DNA from: DAOUBP01 sp964474695
Lineage (GTDB): Bacteria > Chloroflexota > Anaerolineae > CG2-30-64-16
Assembly (NCBI GenBank): GCA_964474695.1
Contig: CAYYTK010000023.1
Coordinates: forward strand, 10,630-74,629
Reading direction: 5' to 3'
DNA: 64,000 bases
Shown: positions 33,232 through 41,067 of the stretch, in pieces
Numbering within the stretch: position 1 is the stretch's first letter
How the letters are laid out: the number at the start of each line of letters is the position of its first letter
Notes under the pieces: model-generated
The model's database searches: none
What the model saw: the letters and a program-made list of their open reading frames with translations, nothing else
Told to the model about the DNA's origin: nothing
Position numbers and translations under genes: made by a program

Positions 33232-33332
33232 GTGCTAACTCCTGTGGAGGTTTTAGTGTCACTGACATACGGCACTGCCGCTGAGTCTACGGCACTTGTC
33301 CTATCTAGTCAAGTCGCGTCTTCACTCCTCCT

Positions 33333-33512
33333 TCACTCCTCGCCTAACCCGCAACCGTGATAGAGGATGTGCAACCGGTCTGGAGCCTTCCATTCTGCAT
33401 CCTCGGGTCTCCGGTAATAGCCGGCGATTGTCTGGATATTGGCATGTCCCGCCAGTTTTGCTACAGTGGGAATATCCGCGCCTGCGTCCAGCAGGACAGA
33501 AACGAAGACGGA
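33333..33512 (-). pseudogene. C-terminal remnant of a tyrosine recombinase
   Basis: Between the two lipoprotein genes the minus strand reads LLDAGADIPTVAKLAGHANI, then QTIAGYYRRPEDAEWKAPDR and ends at TGA (33333). This is the last catalytic block of XerC/D-type integrases, with the LGH-like histidine (AGHAN) and the nucleophile tyrosine region (GYYRR). The remainder of the gene is absent, so an integrated element has been truncated here. It is in the same frame as, and directly after, the stop of the upstream lipoprotein. Confidence 0.7.
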
Positions 33513-34160
33513 TTACTTGCTCAGCGCAAACCATACCGGTTGCCCTGACACTCCCAACATAGAAGACTCCCTGATTAGCATTAGCGGTGCGGGATCATCT
33601 GGATAGGTCTGAAGCACCACCCAGCCATCCAATTCTGCGCCGGTCACATACTTTTCAAACAGGTCCGGCTCGATCCGCGCCGGCCCTTCAAGCAAGGGAT
33701 ATCTTTGGATGATACTGCGCCCGTTCGCGAATACCTCAAAATCCTCAATATAGCCAAAATACGAACCGGTATCGTCCGATTTCAGACACTCACCGATCAT
33801 CCGGACTGCGAACCACTCCTTTCCTTCGTCAGGAGCGACACGCTGCCCGCTCATTCGCAAAAACACATCCTGACCACGCACAGTCTCAGCTATCCCAACC
33901 TTGAACAGGCCCGACCCCAAAGCGACGACTCCAAGTTGGCCCATCGGGACCGGATTGTCGCGCGTTGCGCCGATTGCCGATACTTGCGTTGCTGCAGTCA
34001 CCGTGGTGTTGGATGTCTCTGAGGATTCTGGCGTTGCCGTCACCACAACCGTGACAAGCACTTCGACAGTCTCACGGACTACTACAGTCTGTGGTGCAGA
34101 ACTTGTGCAGCCCACGACGACGAAAACCAAAACCAAGAGGACAAAGTTCCTGCGCGCCAT
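33513..34160 (-). CDS. Lipoprotein, DUF4352-like
   Basis: A 215-residue exported lipoprotein: signal peptide and lipobox (VVVGC, Cys18), a Val/Thr-rich linker (TVVVRETVEVLVTVVV), then a beta-rich domain (DNPVPMGQ to the end) resembling telokin-like DUF4352. ATG preceded by AAGGAG at 8 nt. Paralogous at its 5' end to the neighbouring lipoprotein. Function unknown. Confidence 0.72.
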   Translation of the reverse strand: MARRNFVLLVLVFVVVGCTSSAPQTVVVRETVEVLVTVVVTATPESSETSNTTVTAATQVSAIGATRDNPVPMGQLGVVALGSGLFKVGIAETVRGQDVFLRMSGQRVAPDEGKEWFAVRMIGECLKSDDTGSYFGYIEDFEVFANGRSIIQRYPLLEGPARIEPDLFEKYVTGAELDGWVVLQTYPDDPAPLMLIRESSMLGVSGQPVWFALSK

Positions 34161-34237
34161 GTACTAACTCCTTTGGAAACTCCTTTGGCAATTTTACCAC
34201 AACTTACACACTCGATTTCTAGCCAGTCTGGGTCAGC

Positions 34238-34849
34238 TTAGTCTGTCAGGTTCGCCCAGCTGAGGTCCGCCTCGTAGAGGTTCGCCCCGCCAAGGTTCGC
34301 CCGGCTGAGGTTCACCCCGCCGAGTTTCGCCCCGCCGAGTTTCGCCCTGCTGAGTTTCGCCCCGCCGAGTTTCGCCCTGCTGAGTTTCGCCCTGCTGAGT
34401 TTCGCCCCGCCGAGTTTCGCCCTGCTGAGTTTCGCCCTGCTGAGGTTCGCCCCGCTGAGGTTCGCCCTGCTGAGAACCGCCCCGCTGAGGACCGCCTCGC
34501 TGAGGTCCGCCTCGCTGAGGACCGCCTCGCTGAGGTCCGCCCAACGAAGGTCCACCCCGCCGAGGTTCGCCCCGCTGAGGTCCGCCCCGCGGAGGTTCGC
34601 CCCGCTGAGGTCCGCCCCGCTGAGGTCCGCCTCGCGGAGGTGCGCCCCACCGAGGTCCGCATCGCGAAGGTCCGCCCCGCTGAGGTCCGCCCCGCCGAGG
34701 TCCGCCCCCCTAAGGTCCGCCCTGCTGAGGTCCGCGACCAAGAGGTTCGCCTGCGTGAGGTCCACCCAAACGCCCGGATGTTCCTCTCTCCACCGATTCC
34801 ACCCCTCCACACCCTCTCGCAAAATGCGAACCTGTTCTTTATTCGCCAT
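34238..34849 (-). CDS. Pentapeptide repeat protein
   Basis: A 203-residue protein: a 27-residue N-terminal module (EQVRILREGVEGWNRWREEH) followed by about 33 pentapeptide units A(D/N)LxX, which fold as a right-handed quadrilateral beta-helix. The N-terminal module is nearly the same as in the three pentapeptide-TIR loci of this window, but no TIR domain follows. It lies 159 nt after pentapeptide-TIR copy 1 on the same strand. Either a TIR-less partner or antagonist, or a truncated copy. The gap contains tandem TCAGGAG heptamers and pyrimidine-rich repeats. Confidence 0.82.
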   Translation of the reverse strand: MANKEQVRILREGVEGWNRWREEHPGVWVDLTQANLLVADLSRADLRGADLGGADLSGADLRDADLGGAHLREADLSGADLSGANLRGADLSGANLGGVDLRWADLSEAVLSEADLSEAVLSGAVLSRANLSGANLSRAKLSRAKLGGAKLSRAKLSRAKLGGAKLSRAKLGGAKLGGVNLSRANLGGANLYEADLSWANLTD

Positions 34850-34863
34850 ACGCGCCCCCCTTA

Positions 34864-34891
34864 TCAGGAGTCAGGAGCCAAGAGTCAGGAG
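34864..34891. repeat. TCAGGAG heptamers before the pentapeptide gene
   Basis: Four 7-bp units (TCAGGAG, TCAGGAG, CCAAGAG, TCAGGAG). Equivalent arrays lie at 36105-36132, 54480-54507 and 56122-56149, in each case 12-18 nt before a pentapeptide gene start codon. Confidence 0.8.
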
Positions 34892-35008
34892 TCAGCCCCC
34901 CGCTCCCTCTCTCCCTCTCTCCTTGTCACCGTGTCTCTCCCTGCGTGCATCCGCGTCCATCTCGTCCACCCCGTCCACACCCCCACACCCCCACACCCGC
35001 ACACCCCC

Positions 35009-36091
35009 TCACCCCTCCGCCTTCAAATCCCTCACCAACCGCTCGAACCCCTCCCGATACGCATCATGCTCCTTCCACCCCCGGAAATCCCCGATATGCC
35101 GCTGCCGCACCAACCCGGCCCACGCCTCACCCGACCCCATCACCGCATCATCCAGCCGCACCGGGAACAGCACCGTCTTCTTCCGCTTCCGCTCCTCCTC
35201 GAACGCCGTCATCACCTCGTCCCCCACCCACTCGCTCCCGATGGAATTACCCGACAGGATCACCAGCAGCTTGTCGTGCAGCCGGATCGACTGATCCAGC
35301 CGCTCCCAAATCTTCTCCCCGATCTTCATATCCTCCGGCGCAAACCAGCACCGCACCCCCTTGGCCTGCAGGTCCGCGTGCACCCGCTCCGCAAATTCCT
35401 GATCCTTGCTCGAATAACTGATAAAGCACGAATAATACTCGATCGCCCGCCCCACCAGCGACCCGATATACGTGATGAACCCATCCGGCACACCGCACCC
35501 GCGCAGAAACACCTCCGGAATCTTGCCTTTCGACCGATAGATGGTGTCAATCCCGATCGTCGAAGGGCCATCGTGCTTCACCGCTTCCAACCCCTTCACC
35601 CCGCTCAGATCCACATCCCCAAAAGCCGTCCCACCGACCCACGCCCCGCCGAGGTCCGCCCTGCTGAGGTCCGCCCTGCTGAGGTCCGCCCTGATGAGGT
35701 TCGCCCCGCCGAGGTCCGCCCCGACGAGGTACGCCCGCCAGAGGTCCGCCTGGCCGAGGTCCGCCTGGCCGAGGTCCGCCTCGCGGAGGTCCGCCTCGCG
35801 GAGGTCTGCCCCGCTGAGGTGCGCCCCGCCGAGGTCCGCACCGACGAGGTACGCCCGCCAGAGGTTCGCCCCGCGGAGGTCCGCCCCGCCAAGGTTCGCC
35901 CCGCCGAGGTTCGCCTCCCAGAGGATCGCCCTGCTGAGATTCGCCCCGCCGAGCTCCGCCCTGCCGAGCCTCGCCTCGCTGAGGTCCGCCCCGCGGAGGT
36001 TCGCCCGCACGGCCGGATGCTCCTCCCTCCACCGGTTCCACGCCTCCACACCCTCATCTCGCAAAATCCGAACCAGTTCCTCATCCGCCAT
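35009..36091 (-). CDS. Pentapeptide repeat-TIR protein, copy 1
   Basis: A 360-residue protein: N-terminal module (MADEELVRILRDEGVEAWNR), about 24 pentapeptide repeats (30-152), a conserved linker (GPSTIGIDTIYRSKGKIPEV and SLVGRAIEYY) and a TIR domain from about residue 222 (CFISYSSKDQEFAERVHADL). The TIR box GSEWVGDEVM carries the glutamate expected in NAD-cleaving TIR domains. Family knowledge suggests an NADase effector in defence or cell death; the beta-helix would be the sensor or scaffold (inference). It is the downstream end of the hsdR operon. Confidence 0.87.
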   Translation of the reverse strand: MADEELVRILRDEGVEAWNRWREEHPAVRANLRGADLSEARLGRAELGGANLSRAILWEANLGGANLGGADLRGANLWRAYLVGADLGGAHLSGADLREADLREADLGQADLGQADLWRAYLVGADLGGANLIRADLSRADLSRADLGGAWVGGTAFGDVDLSGVKGLEAVKHDGPSTIGIDTIYRSKGKIPEVFLRGCGVPDGFITYIGSLVGRAIEYYSCFISYSSKDQEFAERVHADLQAKGVRCWFAPEDMKIGEKIWERLDQSIRLHDKLLVILSGNSIGSEWVGDEVMTAFEEERKRKKTVLFPVRLDDAVMGSGEAWAGLVRQRHIGDFRGWKEHDAYREGFERLVRDLKAEG

Positions 36092-36157
36092 ACGCGCCCC
36101 CTTGTCAGGAGTCAGGAGTCAAGAGCCAGGAGTCAGCCCCCCGCTCCCTCTTACCCC

Positions 36158-36268
36158 CTATCGCCCCAAGACCCACTCCACGACCCGCCCAACCACCGCC
36201 ACCCCCAACAGCAGCGGGAATACCACCCAACCCCACCCGGCTCCGAAACGCCGCCACCACCGCCACAT
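36158..36268 (-). CDS. Small membrane peptide, 36 residues
   Basis: A short frame encoding a basic, Trp-rich start (MWRWWRRFGAGWGW) and one membrane helix (VVFPLLLGVAVVGRVVEWVL). It begins 30 nt after the Mrr-type gene stop, with a GGGGGTGG purine run before the ATG, and ends 67 nt before pentapeptide-TIR copy 1. Its position suits a membrane partner of the TIR protein, but coding is not proven. Confidence 0.4.
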   Translation of the reverse strand: MWRWWRRFGAGWGWVVFPLLLGVAVVGRVVEWVLGR

Positions 36269-36297
36269 CTTCCACCCCCTGCGCCCCGCGTCTCCAG

Positions 36298-37425
36298 CTA
36301 CTCCCCTTCCCCCAACTCGATCAAATCATACGACGCCCGGTGCACCCCGATATCGTTCTCCACCAGCAGCCGCACCAACTGCTCACCGTTCATCAGTGCC
36401 ACCGGCACTGCGTTCAGCCGTTCTGCCTCTTCGCACGCCCCCTTGCTGAAATCGCTGGTCGTCACAATCAGTCCTTGCTCGTGCGTGCCCAAACTTCCGC
36501 GCACCTGCTGCACAGTCGGCGCCTGCACGTTGCGCTTCCAGCGCTTCACCTGCACCGCCATTCGAGTGCGGATCACATCACCGACCACCAGCGTCCCGCG
36601 CACATCGATCCCACCATCTCCGCTGGCTGGCGTCATGCTTACGTCATCAAAGCCCAGGGCTGCCAGCAACTCGACGATCAGCGCCTCGAATTCTGCCGGC
36701 GGCATCACCGATAGGCGCACGTGGAGCTTCTTCCGCACCCCCTCATTATGCTGCTCGATTTGAAACGCCAGCCCGCCGGTGGCCCATTCCGTCAGCCCGA
36801 TCATCCCCTTCCCGTGCATCAGAAAGCGCGGCGGCTCGCCCCGCTGCGCCCGCCGCTTCGTCTCGGTCAGCACCTGCGCGTACAGAGTCGCCTCCGGCGT
36901 CAGCCCCTTCGTGCTGACCAACCCCAACGCCAGCGCCTTGTCGGTGATCGCCTTATAGTGCATCGGCTGCTTGTGGCCGAACTGCTTCAGCACCGCCTCG
37001 GCCGCATCGGTGAAGGACAGGAGCGCAGCGGACTTCGCGAGAGGCTTGCCGTTCTGAGATGGCAGGGGTCCTTCTTTGGCCGCCGCGGTGTCGGGGCCGG
37101 CCGCGGTCACGAGGGGCAACTGCGTATCTCCGGGCTTGCTCTCGGCAACAGGCGCCTTCGCCTGCTTCCCCTTCGCGCCCCTGGCCGCGACCTCCGGCAG
37201 CCCCCACTTCCGCAGCGCAAACACCCCCGGCCCCGTGCGCTGGAACCGCGACCCCGCGCCCAGGTCCTTGATATCCACCGCCAGCCGCGCATTGATTGTC
37301 GCGTCCGGCGTCAGCCCCTTCGTCTGCCAGAGGCCCTTTGCCAAAACCCGCTTGGTGATCTCCTCGTAGCCCAGCGGTCCCCCCGCCTCGTCAAGCACAA
37401 CCTCAACGGCATCAATGGCGTTCAT
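36298..37425 (-). CDS. Mrr-type restriction endonuclease with two HARE-HTH domains
   Basis: A 375-residue protein. Two HARE-HTH winged-helix domains (about 1-72 and 128-205, each with KGLTPDAT or KGLTPEAT) precede a PD-(D/E)XK Mrr-cat domain: E in FEALIVELL, D in GDGGIDVRG and QVKR in AVQVKRWK. HARE-HTH domains are DNA-binding and common in restriction enzymes that sense modified DNA. It lies in the type I operon 28 nt after hsdM, and may act as a type IV enzyme against modified DNA or as an accessory nuclease. Confidence 0.87.
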   Translation of the reverse strand: MNAIDAVEVVLDEAGGPLGYEEITKRVLAKGLWQTKGLTPDATINARLAVDIKDLGAGSRFQRTGPGVFALRKWGLPEVAARGAKGKQAKAPVAESKPGDTQLPLVTAAGPDTAAAKEGPLPSQNGKPLAKSAALLSFTDAAEAVLKQFGHKQPMHYKAITDKALALGLVSTKGLTPEATLYAQVLTETKRRAQRGEPPRFLMHGKGMIGLTEWATGGLAFQIEQHNEGVRKKLHVRLSVMPPAEFEALIVELLAALGFDDVSMTPASGDGGIDVRGTLVVGDVIRTRMAVQVKRWKRNVQAPTVQQVRGSLGTHEQGLIVTTSDFSKGACEEAERLNAVPVALMNGEQLVRLLVENDIGVHRASYDLIELGEGE

Positions 37426-37452
37426 CTGGAAGCAGCTCCTTTATCGGCATGA

Positions 37453-39231
37453 TCAAACCCGTGCTTGACCCCGCAACACCGCCAGCGCGTCAGCGATTTC
37501 TCGTCCCTTGGCCGCAATGATGTCCATAAGTTCATCCGGCGTGCGATCATCCACATCCGGTTTCCTGTTCGGATTAACAGCCTTGAGATCGTAGACCGCG
37601 TCCTCGATCTCCTTGGCCTTGGCGGTCTGATCGCGCGCCGCGCGGGTCAACGCGGCGACCTGCGCCTCGGCTTCGGCGATGGCGGCCTCATCGCGCACCT
37701 CGGCCCGTTTCAACTCTTTCAGCCGTTCGTTCCACTGCGCGGCCTGCTGGCCCTTGGCCGTGGCCTGCTCCTTGAACGGCCGGGCCTCCCCGGCGGCGAT
37801 CCGCTTGCGCTCGTCCATGTCCACGGTCCACGACAGCTCACTATCGGCCCGCGCTGGCAGCAGGCGGAAGAACTCCTCGAAGTGCTTGAGCGTCAACGGG
37901 GTCTTCTTGCCCACCTTGATGTCGGTCAAGTCGTAGTACCAGACCTTGCGCGTGGGCCGGCCTTTAGTGAAGAAAAGCAAATTCGTCTTGACGCCCGCGC
38001 CCGCCGCCGTGAACACACCGCCCGGCAGGCTCACCACGCACCACAACTCACAGTCGTCGAGCAGCTTGCGCTTGGTCTTGACGAAGGCGTCCTCGTTGGT
38101 GCGGAAGAGTAGCCCTTCATCCAGCACGATGCCGCACCGTCCGCCCTCACCCAGGCTGCGGATGACGTGCTGCAGGAACAGCACTTGCGTGGCCCCGGTT
38201 TTGTAGTCGAAGTTGGTCTGGGCTTCCTTGCCTTCCTTGCCTCCGAAGGGTGGATTGGTCAGGACCACATCGAACGTCTGCGGCGCGTCTTTGAATAATC
38301 CGCCGTAGCTTTCCTTTCCCGTCAGCGTATTGCCGTGCCAAATGTTTGGCTTGTCGATGCCGTGCAGCACCAGGTTGGCCAGCGCGATGGGGTAGATCAG
38401 GTTCTCTTTCTCCCGACCCCAGAAGGTGCGCTGCTTCAGTGTCTCCAATTGTTCGCCGGTGGCTTCATCGCCGAGCCTGCCCGCGATGTACTCGAAGCTC
38501 TGGGCGAGGAAACCGCCCGTTCCGCACCCGGGGTCGTACACCGTCTCGTCGACGCGCGGCGCGATCACCTGCACCATCGCCTTGATCACCTGCCGCGGGG
38601 TGAAGAACTGCCCGCCGTCGTTGCCCTTCTCGCCCATCTTCAGCAGCAGCCCTTCGTAGACCTGCGACAGCGCAAAGACGTGCGTCGTGTCCACCGCCTC
38701 CGTGCTGAGCTCTTGCACCTTGTCCAGCACGTCGAGAAAGTTGCGCTCCGTATCAACGCGCACCCGCTCGACGCCGGTCATGATCTCGCTGATGACCTTC
38801 TGCCGCGGCGTCGCATCGGGCTTCGCCTTCAGTTCCTTGAGGTGCGGCAGCAGATCGGTATTGACGAAGTTGAAGAAGGAGCCCATCGCTCCGGTTTGCA
38901 GCTCGGCGCGTTTCCAGCCAACGGGCTTTCCGTCGCCGAGGGCCAACAAAGGCTTTTCATCCGGCGGCGCGCCCCAGTCACGCCAGCGGTACGGCGCTTG
39001 CAGCGAGGCCCGGAACGGCACGCTCAACGCGGCCGCCTCCTGCTCCTCGCGCAGCTCCTTCTCGTCGAGGATGCGCAGGAATAGGATCCAGGTCAGTTCG
39101 GGCACATACTGCATCGCGCCCGCGCAGTTGCCGCGGCGCATGATGTCGCAGATGCTCTTGACCGCCTGGTCCACCGATTGCTGGGTGGCCAGCCGCTTGC
39201 CGTTGCCGTTCTTGTTTGGACCACGTGCCAT
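37453..39231 (-). CDS. hsdM: Type I restriction-modification N6-adenine methyltransferase HsdM
   Basis: A 592-residue modification subunit. An N-terminal HsdM_N helical domain (about 15-150) leads into the N6-adenine methyltransferase domain with motif I DPGCGTGGF (about 233-241) and catalytic motif IV NPPF (about 315). A helical C-terminal extension (about 480-590) interacts with HsdS. It starts 1 nt after the hsdS stop, so translation is probably coupled. With HsdS it methylates the recognition site; with HsdR it restricts unmodified DNA. Confidence 0.93.
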   Translation of the reverse strand: MARGPNKNGNGKRLATQQSVDQAVKSICDIMRRGNCAGAMQYVPELTWILFLRILDEKELREEQEAAALSVPFRASLQAPYRWRDWGAPPDEKPLLALGDGKPVGWKRAELQTGAMGSFFNFVNTDLLPHLKELKAKPDATPRQKVISEIMTGVERVRVDTERNFLDVLDKVQELSTEAVDTTHVFALSQVYEGLLLKMGEKGNDGGQFFTPRQVIKAMVQVIAPRVDETVYDPGCGTGGFLAQSFEYIAGRLGDEATGEQLETLKQRTFWGREKENLIYPIALANLVLHGIDKPNIWHGNTLTGKESYGGLFKDAPQTFDVVLTNPPFGGKEGKEAQTNFDYKTGATQVLFLQHVIRSLGEGGRCGIVLDEGLLFRTNEDAFVKTKRKLLDDCELWCVVSLPGGVFTAAGAGVKTNLLFFTKGRPTRKVWYYDLTDIKVGKKTPLTLKHFEEFFRLLPARADSELSWTVDMDERKRIAAGEARPFKEQATAKGQQAAQWNERLKELKRAEVRDEAAIAEAEAQVAALTRAARDQTAKAKEIEDAVYDLKAVNPNRKPDVDDRTPDELMDIIAAKGREIADALAVLRGQARV

Positions 39232-39232
39232 G

Positions 39233-40504
39233 TCAAATCTCTCCGTTGAACGCCCGGCGCAGCAGGGCCGCCGGCAGCGCGTTGATGGTGTTTAGTTCCG
39301 CTTCCGCCGCCGCGCGAGCCCTATCTACCGCCGCCATTTGGTCGCGCAACATTCCTGCAATTCGCTGCTGTTCGTGCAGAGGTGGGAGGGGAACTGGCAT
39401 TGTTCGCATTGTTGACGCGCTAATATTCACCTGACCTATCGCCTGTGCCATGTTTGCTTCGATAAACCTACGACCTTCACGGGAATTGATAAAGGCCGAT
39501 AGAAAGTGCGAATCTGCTATTTCCTCAACAAGAGGAAAGCGTATCAGATAAGAAGCAAACACGGCGGCTTTGTCGGTATCATACACGGCGGTTTTGCCGA
39601 CTAACGCAGCGCTGTTGGTTCGATTGAAGAGCAGGTCACCTTTACGGAGGAGATACTTCGGAAGCTCCTCAGCCTTCAATTCCACATAGGAGACGTTCTG
39701 CCAGCGAATACGCCCCTCATGAATGTGGTACATACCCAAGACCGGAACACCTCGTTGGTCGCTACTTGACTTAATGGACGTGCCATATTGCCCGGCCCCA
39801 TCGCATACTTCTTCGAGCTTAACCCACCGCCACCCATCGGGTAGCCGTTGGCCGGGTCGGGGAAAGACCTGGCGGAGAAACGCCGCCGGTAGCGCCTTGA
39901 CCGCCTCCAACCGGGCCTGTGCCGCCGCGCGGGCCTCCTCTACCGCCGCCATCCGCTCGCGCAGGATGGCTGCGATGCGCTGCTGTTCGGGGAAGGGTGG
40001 GAGGGGAAAATCCAGATTCAGTAGTTTGTCTGCTTTGACTGCGCTTTGCCCAATCCATCTGTTGCAGATAGCTGCGAAAACTCCTTGTTGCCACTGATGG
40101 TTCAACCAACTGGACAAAAAGGCCGGTGAAAGGCTGTCGTTAGCAGGTCTCAGCCTCGTGAAGTGATTGCTGTAGACTATTGGCTCATCATAGCCATCAA
40201 ATAGGGCGCTCTTCCCGACAAGCTCTGTACTATTCGTATTGTTGAAGAGCACATCACCGGGCACAAGCAAGAACTGCTCGATGTTGTTACCTTCCCTTGG
40301 AACCCGAAGAACATCATCCCACACGAAGTTCCCCCGAGTGCCAAGGTTATTCATCCTCAGTTGTGCGATGCCTTCAGGATCGCGCAGCCCACAAGCAAAC
40401 CCCGCTTGGGCGTCTCGGACAACCTCTCCCAACCTGACCCACCGCCAGCCAACGGGAAGGGTGCGTGGGGATGACCCGGAGGGTCGTTCGGCGGGGGATT
40501 TCAC
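39233..40504 (-). CDS. hsdS: Type I specificity subunit HsdS
   Basis: A 423-residue subunit with two target recognition domains and two helical spacers. TRD1 covers about 20-165 with the first helix PFPEQQRIAAILRERMAAVE; TRD2 covers about 220-370 with PLHEQQRIAGMLRDQMAAVD. The near-identical LPPxxEQQRIA blocks are the conserved regions that set the spacing of the split recognition site. Its start codon overlaps the stop of the upstream four-helix-bundle gene (ATGA). Both half-sites are intact in length. Confidence 0.93.
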   Translation of the reverse strand: MKSPAERPSGSSPRTLPVGWRWVRLGEVVRDAQAGFACGLRDPEGIAQLRMNNLGTRGNFVWDDVLRVPREGNNIEQFLLVPGDVLFNNTNSTELVGKSALFDGYDEPIVYSNHFTRLRPANDSLSPAFLSSWLNHQWQQGVFAAICNRWIGQSAVKADKLLNLDFPLPPFPEQQRIAAILRERMAAVEEARAAAQARLEAVKALPAAFLRQVFPRPGQRLPDGWRWVKLEEVCDGAGQYGTSIKSSSDQRGVPVLGMYHIHEGRIRWQNVSYVELKAEELPKYLLRKGDLLFNRTNSAALVGKTAVYDTDKAAVFASYLIRFPLVEEIADSHFLSAFINSREGRRFIEANMAQAIGQVNISASTMRTMPVPLPPLHEQQRIAGMLRDQMAAVDRARAAAEAELNTINALPAALLRRAFNGEI

Positions 40505-41067
40505 CGGTCACGCTCCTGCTGGGCACGCGCGGCAAGGCGGGCGCGGGTCATGCGCTCGCGCAAGCCGCCCTCTTTCAGAAAGGCTTGTTCAAGCTGCCGA
40601 ATCTGCTGATCGAGCAGGTAATTGGTCTGGTGAATCAGGCAGATGATGATATTGGCCACGACCTCGGGTGGGCGGGTCTCAACGTACGTCCTATAGGTCT
40701 CGTAGGACACATCGTTGGCCGCCCCAAGTTTACGAACAAACAAGGCTTCTTTGCTGTTCTTCTTCCAGAGGCGCAGATCGCGCGTGCGCAGAAAATCTTG
40801 ATAGTCCACCAACAGTTCTTCAAGGCTGGCGCGCGCCACGTTGGTCAGCTTGATCTCGGTTTCCTTGGAGGTTCCCGAGGCCATGCTGGCTTCGACGATG
40901 TTCTGCTTGCCCGAACGGGCGGCCTGGACCATCTGATCCACTGTGCGGTCTCGCTTGTCGAGAAATCTGGCGCAGAACTTTACCGTGGCGTCATAGACGA
41001 TCTCAGCCTTCCGGTAGGAAAGGAGGTTCTGGTAGCCACCGTGCGGAGGGATAAAGCCATCTGTCAT
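40501..41067 (-). CDS. Four-helix-bundle protein within the type I operon
   Basis: A 188-residue helical protein (AEIVYDATVKFCARFLDKRD, then QMVQAARSGKQNIVEA and NEVARASLEELL-like segment TNVARASLEELL) of the four-helix-bundle (S23-like/suffix) type that recurs between restriction genes. Overlaps both neighbours by ATGA (hsdR stop at its start, hsdS start at its end), so it is integral to the operon. Its role is unknown; such proteins are thought to assemble as pentamers or to modulate the complex. Confidence 0.8.
   Translation of the reverse strand: MTDGFIPPHGGYQNLLSYRKAEIVYDATVKFCARFLDKRDRTVDQMVQAARSGKQNIVEASMASGTSKETEIKLTNVARASLEELLVDYQDFLRTRDLRLWKKNSKEALFVRKLGAANDVSYETYRTYVETRPPEVVANIIICLIHQTNYLLDQQIRQLEQAFLKEGGLRERMTRARLAARAQQERDR

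Noticed and set aside
34238..34849. Regular 15-bp DNA periodicity considered as a minisatellite or CRISPR
   Set aside because: It encodes pentapeptide repeats of the A(D/N)LxX form, which explains the period.
34640..36763. A 707-codon plus-strand frame rich in repeated EVRPAEVRP
   Set aside because: It is the antisense of pentapeptide repeats, whose 15-bp DNA period makes any frame look repetitive. The minus strand has start sites, TIR motifs and homologous copies.
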